This document shows, in pieces, positions 30,334 through 41,689 of a stretch of DNA of 64,000 nucleotides. The notes under the pieces were generated by a model, which saw only the letters and a list, made by a program, of their open reading frames with translations, did no database searches and was not told the DNA's origin. The first letter of the stretch is position 1; each line of letters opens with the position of its first letter. The position numbers were made by a program, and so were the translations under genes. Source of the stretch: Erodium maritimum (Eukaryota > Streptophyta > Magnoliopsida > Geraniales > Geraniaceae); contig OY997588.1 of assembly GCA_963921825.1 (NCBI GenBank), positions 10,616,001 through 10,680,000 on the forward strand, in the 5' to 3' direction.

Positions 30334-32803
30334 GAAGGACATAGAACGTGTACAAAACAGTATAGCCGGCCCTAGGAGAACGCGCGCCCACGCGCTTTCC
30401 TCCATCCAGTCCAGATCTGCGTCGCTAGCGTCGTCGCGCTCTCCTGTGTGTCTCGCCGAGTTGGTGCTGTCATGGAGAACTAGAGTTGAGGGCCATCGAT
30501 CGCCGCCGTTTGTCGTATTAGCGTTACTCCTCATCTGATTTGGAGTGACACAGGCTACGATCCGTCCCGGCCGAAGGTGGTGTTTGTCGTGTTTCGCCCC
30601 TCAGGTTCGTCACTTCCGACCTCACCGGAGTCGACTTTGGCCATAGCTTCGCCGTCGACGTGACCCAAGATCGGAGTCGCACCCAGGACTCTCGGTGATC
30701 TACCTCCGACGACCTCCACCGGCGCTTCACTGGACTCGTTCACGGGACTGGTGGGAGTACATCACAGCAGCGAACCCGATTCTCTGGTTTGGGAACAAAT
30801 CAAAACATGGGCCTGATCTGTTCAATTTCCGGCGACTTGGTGCTTTCGATCTCTCAGATAATCGGAAAGATGTCAGGAAAGGGATCAAGTGCTGAATGTT
30901 CGTTGGGGAGAGATAAGCAAAAGGTCGTTGATTCGAGTTCAAACGAGGGGAGTGAAATCCGTTTGGGTTTGGAGAAGCCGGTGATGAGTTTCACCAGTTC
31001 AGAGAGGGAGGTTGAGGGGGTTGTTTTTCGCCGGCCTCGAGTCCAAGAGAGAGGAGTTCTTCAACCTAACACCATTTTTGTCCTTAATTTCCCTGAGGGC
31101 TCAACGAAAGAAGGTGTGAAGGCCATTTTCAGTAATTTTGGAGCGATTGATCATGTCCATCTTCCATATAATCCTAACATAAGAGGAAAGTATTCCGGGT
31201 TCATCCGGTATAAAGCAGGTGTTGATTTGGAGAAAGTGGTGAAATCCACCAATGGATCAAAAATTGGGTCGAAGATGTTGTTTGTGGCTCAGGCTTGGGA
31301 TAAGAACAAGAGTTGGGAGAGAGCTCCAAGGGAGGACCTAATGGTGTTCCTAAATAGAAAGACAGAAGAAAAGACGAATAGTCCTTGGTCCGGTCAAGGT
31401 TGTTCAGACCCAATTCTGTTAGATGTGGAAGATAAGCTGAAAGTTGAAGCGAGCAATGGATGGCTGGGTGTGCTTCATGGTAATCTAATTTCAAAAATGT
31501 TTCAGGAAGAGCTAGGCAAACAAGGGGTTTTCGACATTCTGATCAGATCACTAGGCAAAAGGGTGGTGATGGTTTCCTGCGATGACAGAGCTTTTGAGGA
31601 ACGCATGATAGAGAGTAAATGGTCATGGTTAGCCCAATGGCTAACGATGAGTCTAGACAAGGAACCACTCTTGCTAAAAGGTGGCTCATTCCGCTATTTA
31701 AGGATCCAGGGAATTCCAATCCAATGCTGGACAAAGAGGAATATGGAGAAAGTTGCAGGGGCTTTTGGGGAGGTGGTGATGGTTCACCCAGAATCGGCTG
31801 TGGGTTTGGACTTTGACGAAGCCTATGTTCTGATCCATATTTGTTCTGAGAGAAAATCCGAGCAATTTGTTCGAGTGTCCTTTGATGGCGAGACTTGCAG
31901 TATCAAAGTATCTGAAGCTCAAGATATTCAGGTACCACTGATAATCCCGAATATTGATAAGGCGGATGATAGCTGGCTGTCTTACAAGCCTGAACATTCA
32001 GCTAGAGTGAATCCAGAAGCAGAAGATTAGCGTGGATTCGGAGAAGACTGTGTCAAGTATTGTGGTTTCGAAAAAGAAGAACAAGAAAACGAAGCTAAAA
32101 GCAAGAGACAAGGCCGATTCTCAAGCCACCGTGAGTGATAAGTCGATTGCTCAGGACACGTATGGGCCGAGCCTAGAATCGCGAGCCCGAGGACAGTTGC
32201 AAGCAGCTGAGAAGGCCTGGGTTTATTGCAGTGCCATGGGCTTCAAATCAAAGTCATCCGGGGAACAATTCAGACGTGAACTGGAGGCTTTAAATGCAGA
32301 ATTGTATGTGGCTGCCAGGGAACGCGAACCTGGGTTGGATTCTGAGGAAGAATCGATGGTGGAGGCTGCAACGCCTACTCTTCATCCTCTTGAATCTTTT
32401 GCTCAAAAGAGGAGTTCGTTATGGGAGGTATCTGAAAGAGAAATCCGGTTTTTTTTCATGCCACAGGAATTAAATTATGTGGTCTCCATGGTCTAGGCTG
32501 CTTCGTTTGGGTTAGTCAAGACATCCCTCCCTGCTTTTTCCTCTATTCTTCCGTGGATTGGTGCATGCACCATTTCGTGAGCTGTAAGAGCTCCATTTGT
32601 TCCAAAGGTTCCAAAGGCTAATTTTGGTGTTCTAGTTGCTCTGTCTTATGTTTATGTTCTTTGTTCTCAGTTTAGAAGTCTATGTAGTGTTACTTTTGTT
32701 GAGGTTTTAACCTTAGTTGTAGTCTTTCAAGACATGTTAGAGCCGTTCCTGGCTACCTGTTATTTAGACAAGGATATATAAAACATCACTGATCAAAAAA
32801 AAA
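30334..32803 (+). mobile_element. ORF1-only LINE derivative with intact TSD
   Basis: A 2,470-bp retroposon bracketed by a perfect 16-bp duplication, GAAAGGTCTTGTTGGA, at 30318-30333 and 32804-32819, and ending in ACTGATC plus a poly-A run. It has a GC-rich 5' UTR, an RRM-type ORF1 and a 3' UTR, but no endonuclease or reverse transcriptase. After ORF1, a short stretch near 32473 could be the first codons of ORF2 before the sequence passes directly into 3' UTR, so an internal deletion is likely. It must have been mobilised in trans. Confidence 0.88.
30807..32496 (+). pseudogene. LINE ORF1 protein with N-terminal RRM
   Basis: The frame is open from about 30807 to a TAG at 32028-32030, and continues one frame over from 32032 to 32496, so a one-base shift splits it. 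An alternative ATG is at 30870 (MSGKGSSAE). The RRM has RNP2 TIFVLNFP and RNP1 GKYSGFIRY. A DUF4283-like region follows (GWLGVLHG, then SWLAQWLTMSLDKEPLLLKG and FRYLRIQGIP). The C-terminus is rich in Lys (KKKNKKTKLKARDK) and ends in a helical region. In plant LINEs this RNA-binding protein forms the ribonucleoprotein with element RNA. Apart from the shift it is well preserved. Confidence 0.75.
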
Positions 32804-32819
32804 GAAAGGTCTTGTTGGA

Positions 32820-33564
32820 AGCAAATAAAATCTTCCAACATTTTAAAAGCAATAAAAGTGGCTAGTGATGGATAAAGAATGTTGAAGATGTTTTTGAATT
32901 TTGTTTGCCATGAATGAATTGTATTGTAGTCCGTAACTTGTTTGGTTATGAACAATTAAGTTTAGTTATAATATGTAAATATTTGGCATGTTTAGGGTGT
33001 TATTTTGGTTGATAGAATCAACTCAATCAAGTTTAATTTCGAAATAAGAAAGTTTAGATTGTTTTTTATTAGTTTGGGCCTAATTTGGCCCAAGACAGTA
33101 ATGGGCTTTTACTTTAAGTATGGGGCCGGTTGAATCGGTTAGAACACAGAACCGGCCGAGGCTTTGATGGGCCGATTCTTAACTAACTAGTTCGGTTTCG
33201 GGGTTGGTGCCGGTAATTTTTTTATGCATCACCGGCGAAGTCAATTCTAGTGGTCCAAAGAATGGCCGTGCCCAGCCCTACAATTCACATGTGTGTATAG
33301 TTTTCCTTGTACATGTATACGGGTTTCTCTAATTTTCCTTGATTTAGGTGCATTGTTACATGTTGCAAACAATGAGGAAAAGTAACGGTTGACGATTGAC
33401 AATTAAAATTTGTTAGGACGTCAACGATTATATCATGTTAGGACACGCCAACTCATCAGGGCCCACGCTTCTCGAAACGATTTCTTCTTCTGGTACTGAA
33501 TTTTGTAATTATTTAAACCAGAAAATTTCAACATCATATCAACGTGACGCTGAGTTCTACACCG
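32820..33564. other. intergenic with a hAT-type terminal sequence; upstream region of the ATL gene
   Basis: Positions about 33255-33280 read, inverted, TAGGGCTGGGCACGGCCATT, a common plant hAT end. It could be the right terminus of the hAT element whose transposase is split at 17011-30139; no matching left end was found. The 285 bp between it and the ATL start codon form the proximal promoter; no clear TATA box was identified. Confidence 0.45.
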
Positions 33565-34689
33565 ATGATCTCATCCTGCGCCTCACTCCATGGAATCACC
33601 GCCTTTCTACTCCTCATCTCCTTCGCCGGAGCGCAGAGCGGAGGCGACGATACGACACCGTCCGAGTTCCAGCACTTGAGCCCCTCCCTCGTCCTCACCT
33701 TGACCGGAATCGTAGTCTCCCTCTTCTTCCTGGTCTTTCTCTTCGCTCTCTACGTCCGCTACTGCGACAACGGAGCCATCTCCGGCAGCGTCCGCGCCAT
33801 CTCCGGCGGAATATCCCGTCGCCCAGCCGTGAAAGGCCTCGATAAATCCGCGATCGAGACTTTCCCGACCTTCGTCTACTCCTCCGTCAAGGAGCTCAAG
33901 ATCGGGAAGGGCGCGCTAGAGTGCGCCGTCTGCCTGAGCGAGTTCGACGACGACGAAACTCTGCGTTTAATCCCCAATTGCAGCCACGTGTTCCACCCTG
34001 ACTGCATCGCTCTCTGGCTAGCCTCACACACCACCTGCCCAGTCTGCCGAGCCGAACTTTCCGCCGAAAAATCCGGTACTTCGGACTCAGACGCGGAACA
34101 TGACGACGGAGGCGAAAGGGTCGAGATTCAAGTCCAATTACGCCCAACAGAACATCTGGTGATGATGGATGCAAATGAGACACCCAATCGTAACCGAACA
34201 CGTGGGTCCCGATCCGGGCGGGCACGCAAGTTCCCAAAGTCCCACTCGACCGGGCATTCACTTCCGGTCCAACCGGGGGAAGATACGGAGCGGTTCACGC
34301 TACGGTTGCCAGCGGAGGTGAGGAGGCAGATAATGAAAAACCGGCTGCTTCAGAGGTCGAACAGCATGGTGGTGCTGCCGACGGAGAGAAGTTCCCGATG
34401 GGAATACCGGACAAGTTGTGAAGGAAGTGGCGGAGGACGGAAAAGTTTCCGGTGCCTGGACAGTGTGGGAGAAGTTATGAAATCCGATCGCCGGGTATTT
34501 TCTACAGCGCCGACGTTTCTAATGCGGGCTGTTTCCGTGACGACGCCGAAGGTGGCAGAAGAAAATAGGGGTACATCGCCGATCTTGCCGAGAGCAAAGT
34601 CTAGTAAATCATGGAAAGCAATGGCGGCGGATGATTGTCAAGTAGGGGGTTCTGGTTCTCCTAGACAGAGTCACCAATTTCCGGTCTAA
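33565..34689 (+). CDS. RING-H2 E3 ubiquitin ligase, ATL6/ATL31-like
   Basis: Intronless, 374 residues, from ATG 33565 to TAA 34687-34689; an upstream in-frame GTG is not used. Signal peptide at about 1-25 (MISSCASLHGITAFLLLISF), then one membrane helix at about 41-63 (VLTLTGIVVSLFFLVFLFAL). The GLD motif is at 91-93. RING-H2 is ECAVC...NCSHVFHPDC...CPVC, with Cys/His at 120, 123, 139, 141, 144, 147, 158 and 161, followed by WLASH. The C-terminal part has RFTLRLPAEVRRQIM and RSNSMVVLPTERSSRW, blocks typical of the ATL6/ATL31 branch. It should transfer ubiquitin from E2 enzymes at the plasma or endosomal membrane; relatives act in carbon/nitrogen balance and immune signalling. All key residues are present and length is normal. 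Confidence 0.95.
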   Translation: MISSCASLHGITAFLLLISFAGAQSGGDDTTPSEFQHLSPSLVLTLTGIVVSLFFLVFLFALYVRYCDNGAISGSVRAISGGISRRPAVKGLDKSAIETFPTFVYSSVKELKIGKGALECAVCLSEFDDDETLRLIPNCSHVFHPDCIALWLASHTTCPVCRAELSAEKSGTSDSDAEHDDGGERVEIQVQLRPTEHLVMMDANETPNRNRTRGSRSGRARKFPKSHSTGHSLPVQPGEDTERFTLRLPAEVRRQIMKNRLLQRSNSMVVLPTERSSRWEYRTSCEGSGGGRKSFRCLDSVGEVMKSDRRVFSTAPTFLMRAVSVTTPKVAEENRGTSPILPRAKSSKSWKAMAADDCQVGGSGSPRQSHQFPV

Positions 34690-34959
34690 TTGACTGTTTT
34701 ATTCTCCTCGTACCTTACATATATCACAAATTTCTGTTTTAGTATTATATCGGTCTATCAAAGACTTTTTTTATTCTCTTTTCGGTTTAATATATACATT
34801 TTTTCCTAATCATGTTTCATCAAAAATGAAAACGATAAAAGAAAAGGAAACCACTTTAATTAGGAGGGTCGTTTAGTCCGTAATTTTCGATCTTAAGCGT
34901 TTAGGGTTCCGCCGACTTATTCATACAGAGACAAGTGTCGGTGCAGCTTGTGTTCGGTG

Positions 34960-36339
34960 ATGGGGGATTCTCAACAACGAGAGGCTTGCGGCGAATGTGT
35001 TGATCAAGCAAAGGAAGTCACGGGAAGGATGGAGGAACTGCAGGAGAAGCTCTTAGGGGTGGTAATTGACAGTAACGATGAGAAAGAGACGATGATCTCG
35101 GAGGAAGCTTTGAACTTGGGAGGTGAGAAATACAGGTACGGACTTGCTGGGAAAGTCCTAACGGTGAAGAGTTATATGAGTCAGGTTTTTTGTTCTGTCA
35201 TGAAAAACGCATGGAGCTGTCAGATCATGGTGATCCAGACTCTAATGCCTAGCATCATGGGATTTTTCTTCCCGTCTGATAGAAAAGAGACAAGGTACTG
35301 GAGATGGAGTCGTGGAGTTTCAACAAAGCGCTGATGGCACTGCATAAAATTCAGTCAGACGATAAGTTTTGATGCACTGAAGTTCGAGTAAACTGCATGC
35401 AATATGGATTCATGCATCAAACTTACTATTCCGAGCTTTGAACAGGATGGTGGGTCACATCATAGGGGACAAGGTGGGCGAGACGATTGCGGTCGACTAT
35501 GATGAGGATGGTCGTGCATGGGAAAACTATATCTTAATCTGGGTGCATTGGAGAATTGAAAAACTGTTGAATAATGCGGTCAAAATATACCTGGGGAAAC
35601 ATAGTCAGACCGAATATGTATGTTCACTGGACTTTTGCTTTGGGTATGGTAGATTGAGTCATATTCAGAGGGAACGTTGGGAGGTTCATGGGAAAATAAC
35701 AACCAATACAAGGTCAGGTCGGGTCTCATATGAGAACGGATTCCCTAAGGTTTCAAGGGGGTATAATGGGCGTAATCATGGATATGCTCGGGAAGGGGGT
35801 GCAAAATCGTGGACCAACATTATGGACAATGACAGAGCTTTGGTGATAGTTGCTCCAAGACCAAGTTCCCATCAGGATCTTGGACAAGGAAGGAAGGAGG
35901 AGTCACAATTCAAGAAATCAAAAACCCAACTTTGAGAACAGGTGTGGTCATTTATACAGGAGGCCTCCCTAATCGTGGGGAGCTTCAAGCGGCGAAGGAG
36001 GCCAAGGACAAGGGGGGCGAAGTGCGGGGCTAGTTAGATACGTGTCTAAGAAAAGAGGGGGTAACAAAGGAGATCGAAGTGGTAGATAAAAATGTGAAGG
36101 CTCGTGAAGTTGAAAGAGACAAACAAAAAATGATTATCAGGAAGTGGAAGATGAAAGACCCAAGTCCTACTGTTATAGAGATTGTGTATATAGGAGGTGG
36201 TGGCAGTAGTTCATTAGGTAAAAGAAAAGGGGATTTCGTTGAACAACCAAGGGAGTTTGGGACTCAAGACCCTGCAACTAAGGATGTATCAACGGTGGGT
36301 TTGGCGAGGGTTGCTAAGAAACCCTATCAGGAGAAATGA
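34960..36339 (+). pseudogene. LINE ORF1 protein (DUF4283 plus CCHC knuckle), degenerate
   Basis: Starts MGDSQQREACGE at 34960. A DUF4283 segment (YGLAGKVLTVKSYMSQVF) runs to a stop near 35332. From 35438 the frame resumes with VGHIIGDKVGETIAVDYDED and a knuckle-like LDFCFGYGRLSH in which a Cys is replaced by Tyr. The last part (36079-36339) ends in TGA at 36337-36339, overlapping the ORF2 ATG at 36336 as ATGA. Confidence 0.8.
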
Positions 36340-37631
36340 TAGTGTTATCTTGGAACTGCCAAGGGCTTGGGAACACTTGAGCACAACAGTTCATAATTGA
36401 ATGAAAAATTCGAAAGAAGCTCGACTTTGTGTTCTTATGTGAAACAAAAGTAGACATGGGGTATGATGAGGACATTGGCATGTCATCATGAAGGACCACG
36501 ACTGCTCATTAGAGACTATAACAACGTTATGGAGAATGAATAAATTAGAGGTGGAAACCGGCATCCATCCTCGTTGTTGAGGGGCTTCTTGGAGGCGATG
36601 GAGGAGTATGGCTTCAGGGACGTGGGACTGGAGGGACACATGTATACAAGGGAAACAGGAAGACACCGTCTAAACATAATGGACTCTCAATTAGATAGAG
36701 CAATAGTGAACGGGGCTTGGGTAGTTCGTATGTTGGATACTCGGCCTATTCATGGAGGGCTCTCTCCCTTTGACCATGCTTTAATAATTTGTTATGGGGA
36801 GGGGGAGAGGTTCTCTCGGGTCATAAAATTTTTTCGGTTTTATCAAGGGTGGATTCAGGATAAAGGGTGTGACCGGTTAATGGATGAAGTGTGTGTTCTG
36901 AATAGAACTGAACCTCTAAGGGAGCATTGTTAGAGAGTGGCTCAAGAATTAAGCCATTGGGCAAAGACTCAATATGGAGATTTGGACAGGAAAATCAAAT
37001 AGTGTCAAGAGGAGATGAACAACCTACTAGGACCTTGGAACACTTGCAGAGGGTAAGAAATCGAGAGTTGAGGGGGAGATTGAATGAGTTACTCGAACGA
37101 AAAAACTTGGCATGGAAGCAACGTGCGAAGCAGTTCTAACTGAAGGGAGGAGATGTGAATACTAATTATTTATTTACCAAGGCGTTAACAAGGTGCAAGA
37201 GGAACAAAATTGAAAAGCTGGTGAATGATGCGGGAGGATGGGTTTGATGGGAGACTGGCTTAGACGATATGATTAAGGGCCACTTTAATGGTGTGTTCCG
37301 AGTAGGTGAAAGAAGAAGGGACGAGGTCAGTAAGCTAATGGCGAGTTCAATCACACAAGAAGAGAATGACGAGCTTGTACAGCCAGTTGATCAGGAGGAA
37401 ATCACGAAGGCACTATTTACCATGGATGCTTTAAGGTCGGCTATCGGAGGGGTAAAATGAAACTAATCCCAAAGGTACGCCGCCCAGAGAAAATTAGTGA
37501 GTTTCGTCCTATCTCCTTGTATAATATTCAGTAAAAACTGATTACTAAGTTAATAGTTAACATAATGAAAGGTTTACTTTAGAAAATCATTTCGAAGTCC
37601 CAAAGTTCTTTCATGAAGGAACGTCTGATCA
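36336..37631 (+). pseudogene. LINE ORF2, endonuclease and start of reverse transcriptase
   Basis: Begins MIVLSWNCQGLGN, the standard N-terminus of the plant L1 endonuclease, but stops follow quickly. Later pieces show GLEGHMYTRE and LDRAIVNGAW, then LSPFDHALIICY, equivalent to the endonuclease SDHAP motif. The linker LLERKNLAWKQRAKQF follows, then KGGDVNTNYLFTKA and, near 37480-37630, remnants of reverse transcriptase block 1 (RPEKISEFRPISLYNIQ). The catalytic YxDD block is not present: the element is cut at 37631 by another retroposon. Confidence 0.82.
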
Positions 37632-38162
37632 CTTTTTTTTTACAAGCAAGTGATTTATTATTTTCATATATGGAGAACATATACAAAAGAGGATTTTATC
37701 AACCCAAGGGGATCAAGCTTAAAAGGGAGAAAACTTCCAAAACAAGAACCGCAAAGAAAACATGAAAAAATTACAACTCTTCCACTCATGGACCCGAGGT
37801 GAAGATTGGACCTGGCACACCCTTCTCCAGAGTACAGAGGAACACGCCATTCAGACGAAAAGACGAACAGACAAGCCGCATCTGACCCCTCTTCCTTTGC
37901 GTTTTCGATAACCCAACAAGCAATCCTCCGGCGACTTGCTGCATAACTCCCCATCTGCACCCGGACAGAGCATCCCCGCCCCTTTCAACAAGCCAAAACA
38001 GTACTGCTGCAAGTTTAGAAACATCTTTTATATGGGATCGACTTTAGCCCGATATGCAGACGAGTTCCTACTTAACCATAAAATCCAAAAAGTTGAGTAC
38101 CCTACAATCACCCAACGTCGCCACCAACCCTTCCCACGCCATCACCCACACAATGACGTTGT
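37632..38162 (-). mobile_element. 5'-truncated LINE fragment
   Basis: Read on the minus strand, it ends in AATAAATCACTTGCTTGTAA and an A-run (T-run at 37632-37640). It interrupts the reverse transcriptase remnant at 37631. A minus-strand open frame (37664-37960) has no certain domain. A matching TSD at the right side was not found because an LTR follows. Confidence 0.6.
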
Positions 38163-39676
38163 TGTTGGGTCTCGAGGTAGGGTAAGAGATGAACCAACTC
38201 GCAGCGGAATGAAAAATAAAACCAAGAGACCATTAAAACCATGAATCAACTACCATAAATTAGAATCACAAGAAAAAAATCAGCATTTTCATATCATAAC
38301 AAAAACACTGGGTAAAGAATGATTTGACTTAAGTCTCCACGACACCTACGTATCCACTTGAGAATCAAAGCCACGTAGTTCTTCTTATGAGGACTCAAGA
38401 ACACCAAAGATGGAGAACAAACACCTTCTTGGCCGAAATTGTAGAGGGAGGAGGGAGTTTTTTTCTTGCTATTTTGTGTCTTGTGTTTGTTACGTTGGAA
38501 AATGATGACTTAAACCAATTAATTTCTATCAACATAATAAATAATAGTATAGGACAAGCATGGTGTAAATAGGACAAGTATAGTGTTAAGTATGGTTAGA
38601 CAAGATGGAGTTAGGTGGTGAATCACCAACACCTTAATCCTTGTCTTACTTACTTAGTACTAATTAATCAAGACTTGATTAATTAGTTCCATGGGACTTG
38701 GTTGCATGGGCCTCTTGGAACATGGTCCGTGGCCATTCCTATCGAGGTCTCGTGACGCACTCATCGCCTCCAAGCCTTCCATACCAGAAATGTCCAACAT
38801 TATCCGACTTGACCAATCCCAAGACTCCAACCCTTGTCTCGATCTGTAAAGTCCTATTTACTTACGAGACATGACCCAAAACCAGAAATGTCCAACATTA
38901 TCCGACTTGACCAATCCCAAGACTCCAACCCTTGTCTCGATCTGTAAAGTCCTATTTACTTACGGGCACATGACCCAAAACCCATTTTTGGTCATGTCCC
39001 GAGATAACTCCCTTTTGGCCATTCTCCATAAATGTGTTAATGAGTTTCATCCTCCGGTGTGAGTCTTAGGTTTATGCATGTCAATACATCAACGTCAAAT
39101 CCCATTTTACTTGATCCTATATAAGTGGAAACTAACGAGACTTTAGTATTGCCTGACACTGCATAACGAATCGACCCTATCGATTCTAACATTTCCGTCA
39201 TCCCTGTCATTATCCTTTTGTCTCCGATATCCTGATTGAGATAAGGCATAGAGACGTCATTCTTATTATTCTCAATCATTTTTCCTTGATATGTGATACA
39301 ACTGAATATATGATACCCAGTATCATGTGCATGACCATGCTATTCTTTCAGTCACTTTCGATCAAGCAGCCGAGAAGCGATATCTTTCTCATACCTCAGT
39401 ATGAGGGATAAATCCCTTAGCCGTCTTTTGTGTCACTCATGCAGCTCGTCCCCAAGTCAATCATGGCCATTATTGAAGCCCTGTTACGGACAACGTTAGG
39501 CTCAAGTCAAACTCAGTTGTTGACTGCATAGCGATCACAAAGACTCCTTAGTCTAAGGATACATGATAAGCTACGATATTGAATATGATCATGACTTAAT
39601 CTACGACACATATTCAGGACAGGTCGTCCAATATCATGTCCCACATGATATCTATGATCAAACTACGGAATCCCTG
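38163..39676 (-). mobile_element. LTR E1, 5'-truncated copy of the 1.69-kb LTR family
   Basis: Starts TGTTGGGTCTCGAGGTAGGG, the inverse of the 3' end of LTRs E2 and E3, and follows them in inverse orientation to about 39676, where homology ends. About 240 bp of the LTR 5' end is missing. It contains the family's palindrome at 38659-38687 and an internal 98-bp duplication. It is clearly more diverged than E2 and E3 are from each other. Confidence 0.8.
38784..38979. repeat. 98-bp tandem duplication inside LTR E1
   Basis: Two nearly identical copies start CCAGAAATGTCCAACATTAT at 38784 and 38882. E2 and E3 have only one copy of this block, so the duplication arose in E1. Confidence 0.85.
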
Positions 39677-39950
39677 GGAGGGGTCCCTAGTCGATGCGTT
39701 GCCTCCCACCTCCACCACTGTTGAGGTCCCTCAGGATCTCTGGTACCCCCTTCCCCCCTTTCATATTATGTCTCTGCCCATGGGACGTCAGAATACCGTC
39801 TGTGACGGTTCTGGTGTTACAAGGATCAGTGAACCAGTGTTCTTTAAATCTGTCCTTTTCATGGTCGGGGAGTATGCTCCTCGATGCACAACAGTGTAAT
39901 GGCTTTTTATTAATAAAGTTGCAACTTTCGCTAAAAAAATCAACAGTATT
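39677..39950 (+). mobile_element. probable LINE 3' end
   Basis: Ends TTATTAATAAAGTTGCAACT, then TTCGCT and an A-run at about 39932-39938, a form common to plant LINE tails. It could be the 3' end of the LINE at 34960-37631, with the E1 LTR and a LINE fragment in between; the reading frame does not prove this. Confidence 0.4.
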
Positions 39951-40313
39951 ATTCCTAAATAATTTTAATATATTTTTGAATCAACAATAATATCCAAATA
40001 AAAAAGTACAGAAATTATATATTACCTTAATTATTTTCTGCTGATAAATATCTTTTCTAAACTTGTAGTATTTCAAACTCTATTTAAAATTTTTTTTTGA
40101 GGGTTTTACTGTACTTTTTTGGTAATAAATTATTCAAAGTATTTTTTCCGTGTAGCTGACACTAATTTCATTGACCTTGTTACATAATCACGTATCACAT
40201 GTGATCGTGATAAAATCCACACAAAAAGAATCATAATAAATAAATAAAATCAATACCCATATAACATGTATTTTTTTTTGAAATGAGCCATTTAGTATAT
40301 TTATGAAGCTTTA
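39951..40313. other. AT-rich intergenic sequence
   Basis: No gene or element structure recognised. Confidence 0.5.
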
Positions 40314-40327
40314 AATTTAGGGCACAT

Positions 40328-41671
40328 TTTTTTTTTGAGATAAACGATAATAATATTATTAATATAAAAGCATTCTGGTGCCTTCAGGAGCCCGAGACAC
40401 CGTACAAAGGAACCAAACTAACAATACATGAAAGATATAAGCAGAAAAGTAAATTTTGCTCTTTGACATAGGGGCGGTCGGAGGGGTGGGACTGCGGTAG
40501 CGTCCAAGGACACTGATACAGTGTATTACAACCATAAGATACTGATCGAGCAGATCAGAGGATAAACAAGCAGTGGTGGACCAATCACTCCCCCGGTAAG
40601 TCAGCGTGCGTCGTCCTCCCTTGAATGATAATGGTAGGGCTCCTGAACGCGGGATTGCTGACTCCGAAGTGGTAGAGAAGTGACTCATCAACTGTTGGTG
40701 GTACCCTTGCCACCTATACACCAGGGAGAAGGTACAGTCGACCAAACCCTCCCTGGCCCCTTCTGGACTCATTTCCGGAGGCGAGGGTGCCTGAAGCCCC
40801 CCGCCGCTACATGTGACTCCCCATCCGAGCCCGGCTTGCCTGATCCAGCTCGATGATCACACGGAGCCCATGTCCAGGCAGCCTGCCAGGCCAAGCGAAC
40901 GTCCGCGCGCAGGCCCCGGCCCAGCCCCTCATCCTTGCGAACCCGGCCCAGTGCCGCGTCTGAAACCCTAGCGGATCCGCGCACCATCGCCGCCGACCCT
41001 TTGCTTCGCCGCCACGCCACCGCATCCGGTGGCTCCACTATGACCGGGGCCCTATCCGATGATACCGGCGTTGACCCGTCTCCCGACAAGACCCCCATCT
41101 CACCTCGCGCCACCGTCCTCCCCGGGAGTTCACGAGACAACGAAGGTAGTTGTCCCGATCCCCCCAGCATCCCCGGATGGCCGCCCTTCGCCGTCGCCAT
41201 CGGCGAGCCGGATCGAGGAAAGACCTGCTCAGGAGACAGAGACGACATCGGCCAAGACCCGTCGGCCTTCACTGTCCTCCCGTGTTGTGTGTGACCGGAG
41301 TTCGCCGAGAACCTCGACGCCGCCGCCGTCCACGATTCGCAAAACCCTAACCGCCTCTTATAGAGAGAAGGAAGGGCTGCGACGAAATCAAACCTGTTCT
41401 TATTCCGCTCGAGACGCCCTTGCCTCTGCGTAGAATCTAAACATGTTTTCTCTTTCAATACCAAAGCCAAGTTTGGTGAAACTAACCTCTGCGCATATGA
41501 ACCTGTCTCGAAGCACTCTTGCATGCTTCCCCTCATAAGCCCCGCACGCCATAGCCAAGGGAAGGCCTTGATGATTGGTGAAGATGAGCACCCCATCTCC
41601 CTGGCGGCGGCAGCACATCAAACCCTAGCCGCAGGGAGAGCATCTTCAATTTTTTATAACGACAAAGAAAT
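40328..41671 (-). mobile_element. ORF2-less LINE derivative with TSD, GC-rich
   Basis: A 14-bp TSD, AATTTAGGGCACAT, lies at 40314-40327 and 41672-41685. Read on the minus strand, the 1,344-bp element starts with a GC-rich 5' region (AGGGTTTGATGTGC) and ends TTTATCTC plus ten A residues. Two long minus-strand frames (41596-40769, 275 codons; 40772-40359, 137 codons) have no domain I can recognise, and no reverse transcriptase or endonuclease is present. It looks like a 5' UTR joined to a 3' UTR, perhaps with part of ORF1. Confidence 0.85.
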
Positions 41672-41689
41672 AATTTAGGGCACATATTT

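Noticed and set aside
40769..41596. 275-codon minus-strand open frame
   Set aside because: It is inside a retroposon bounded by a 14-bp TSD and no protein family is recognised; GC-rich LINE 5' sequence gives long frames by chance. Kept only as part of the element.
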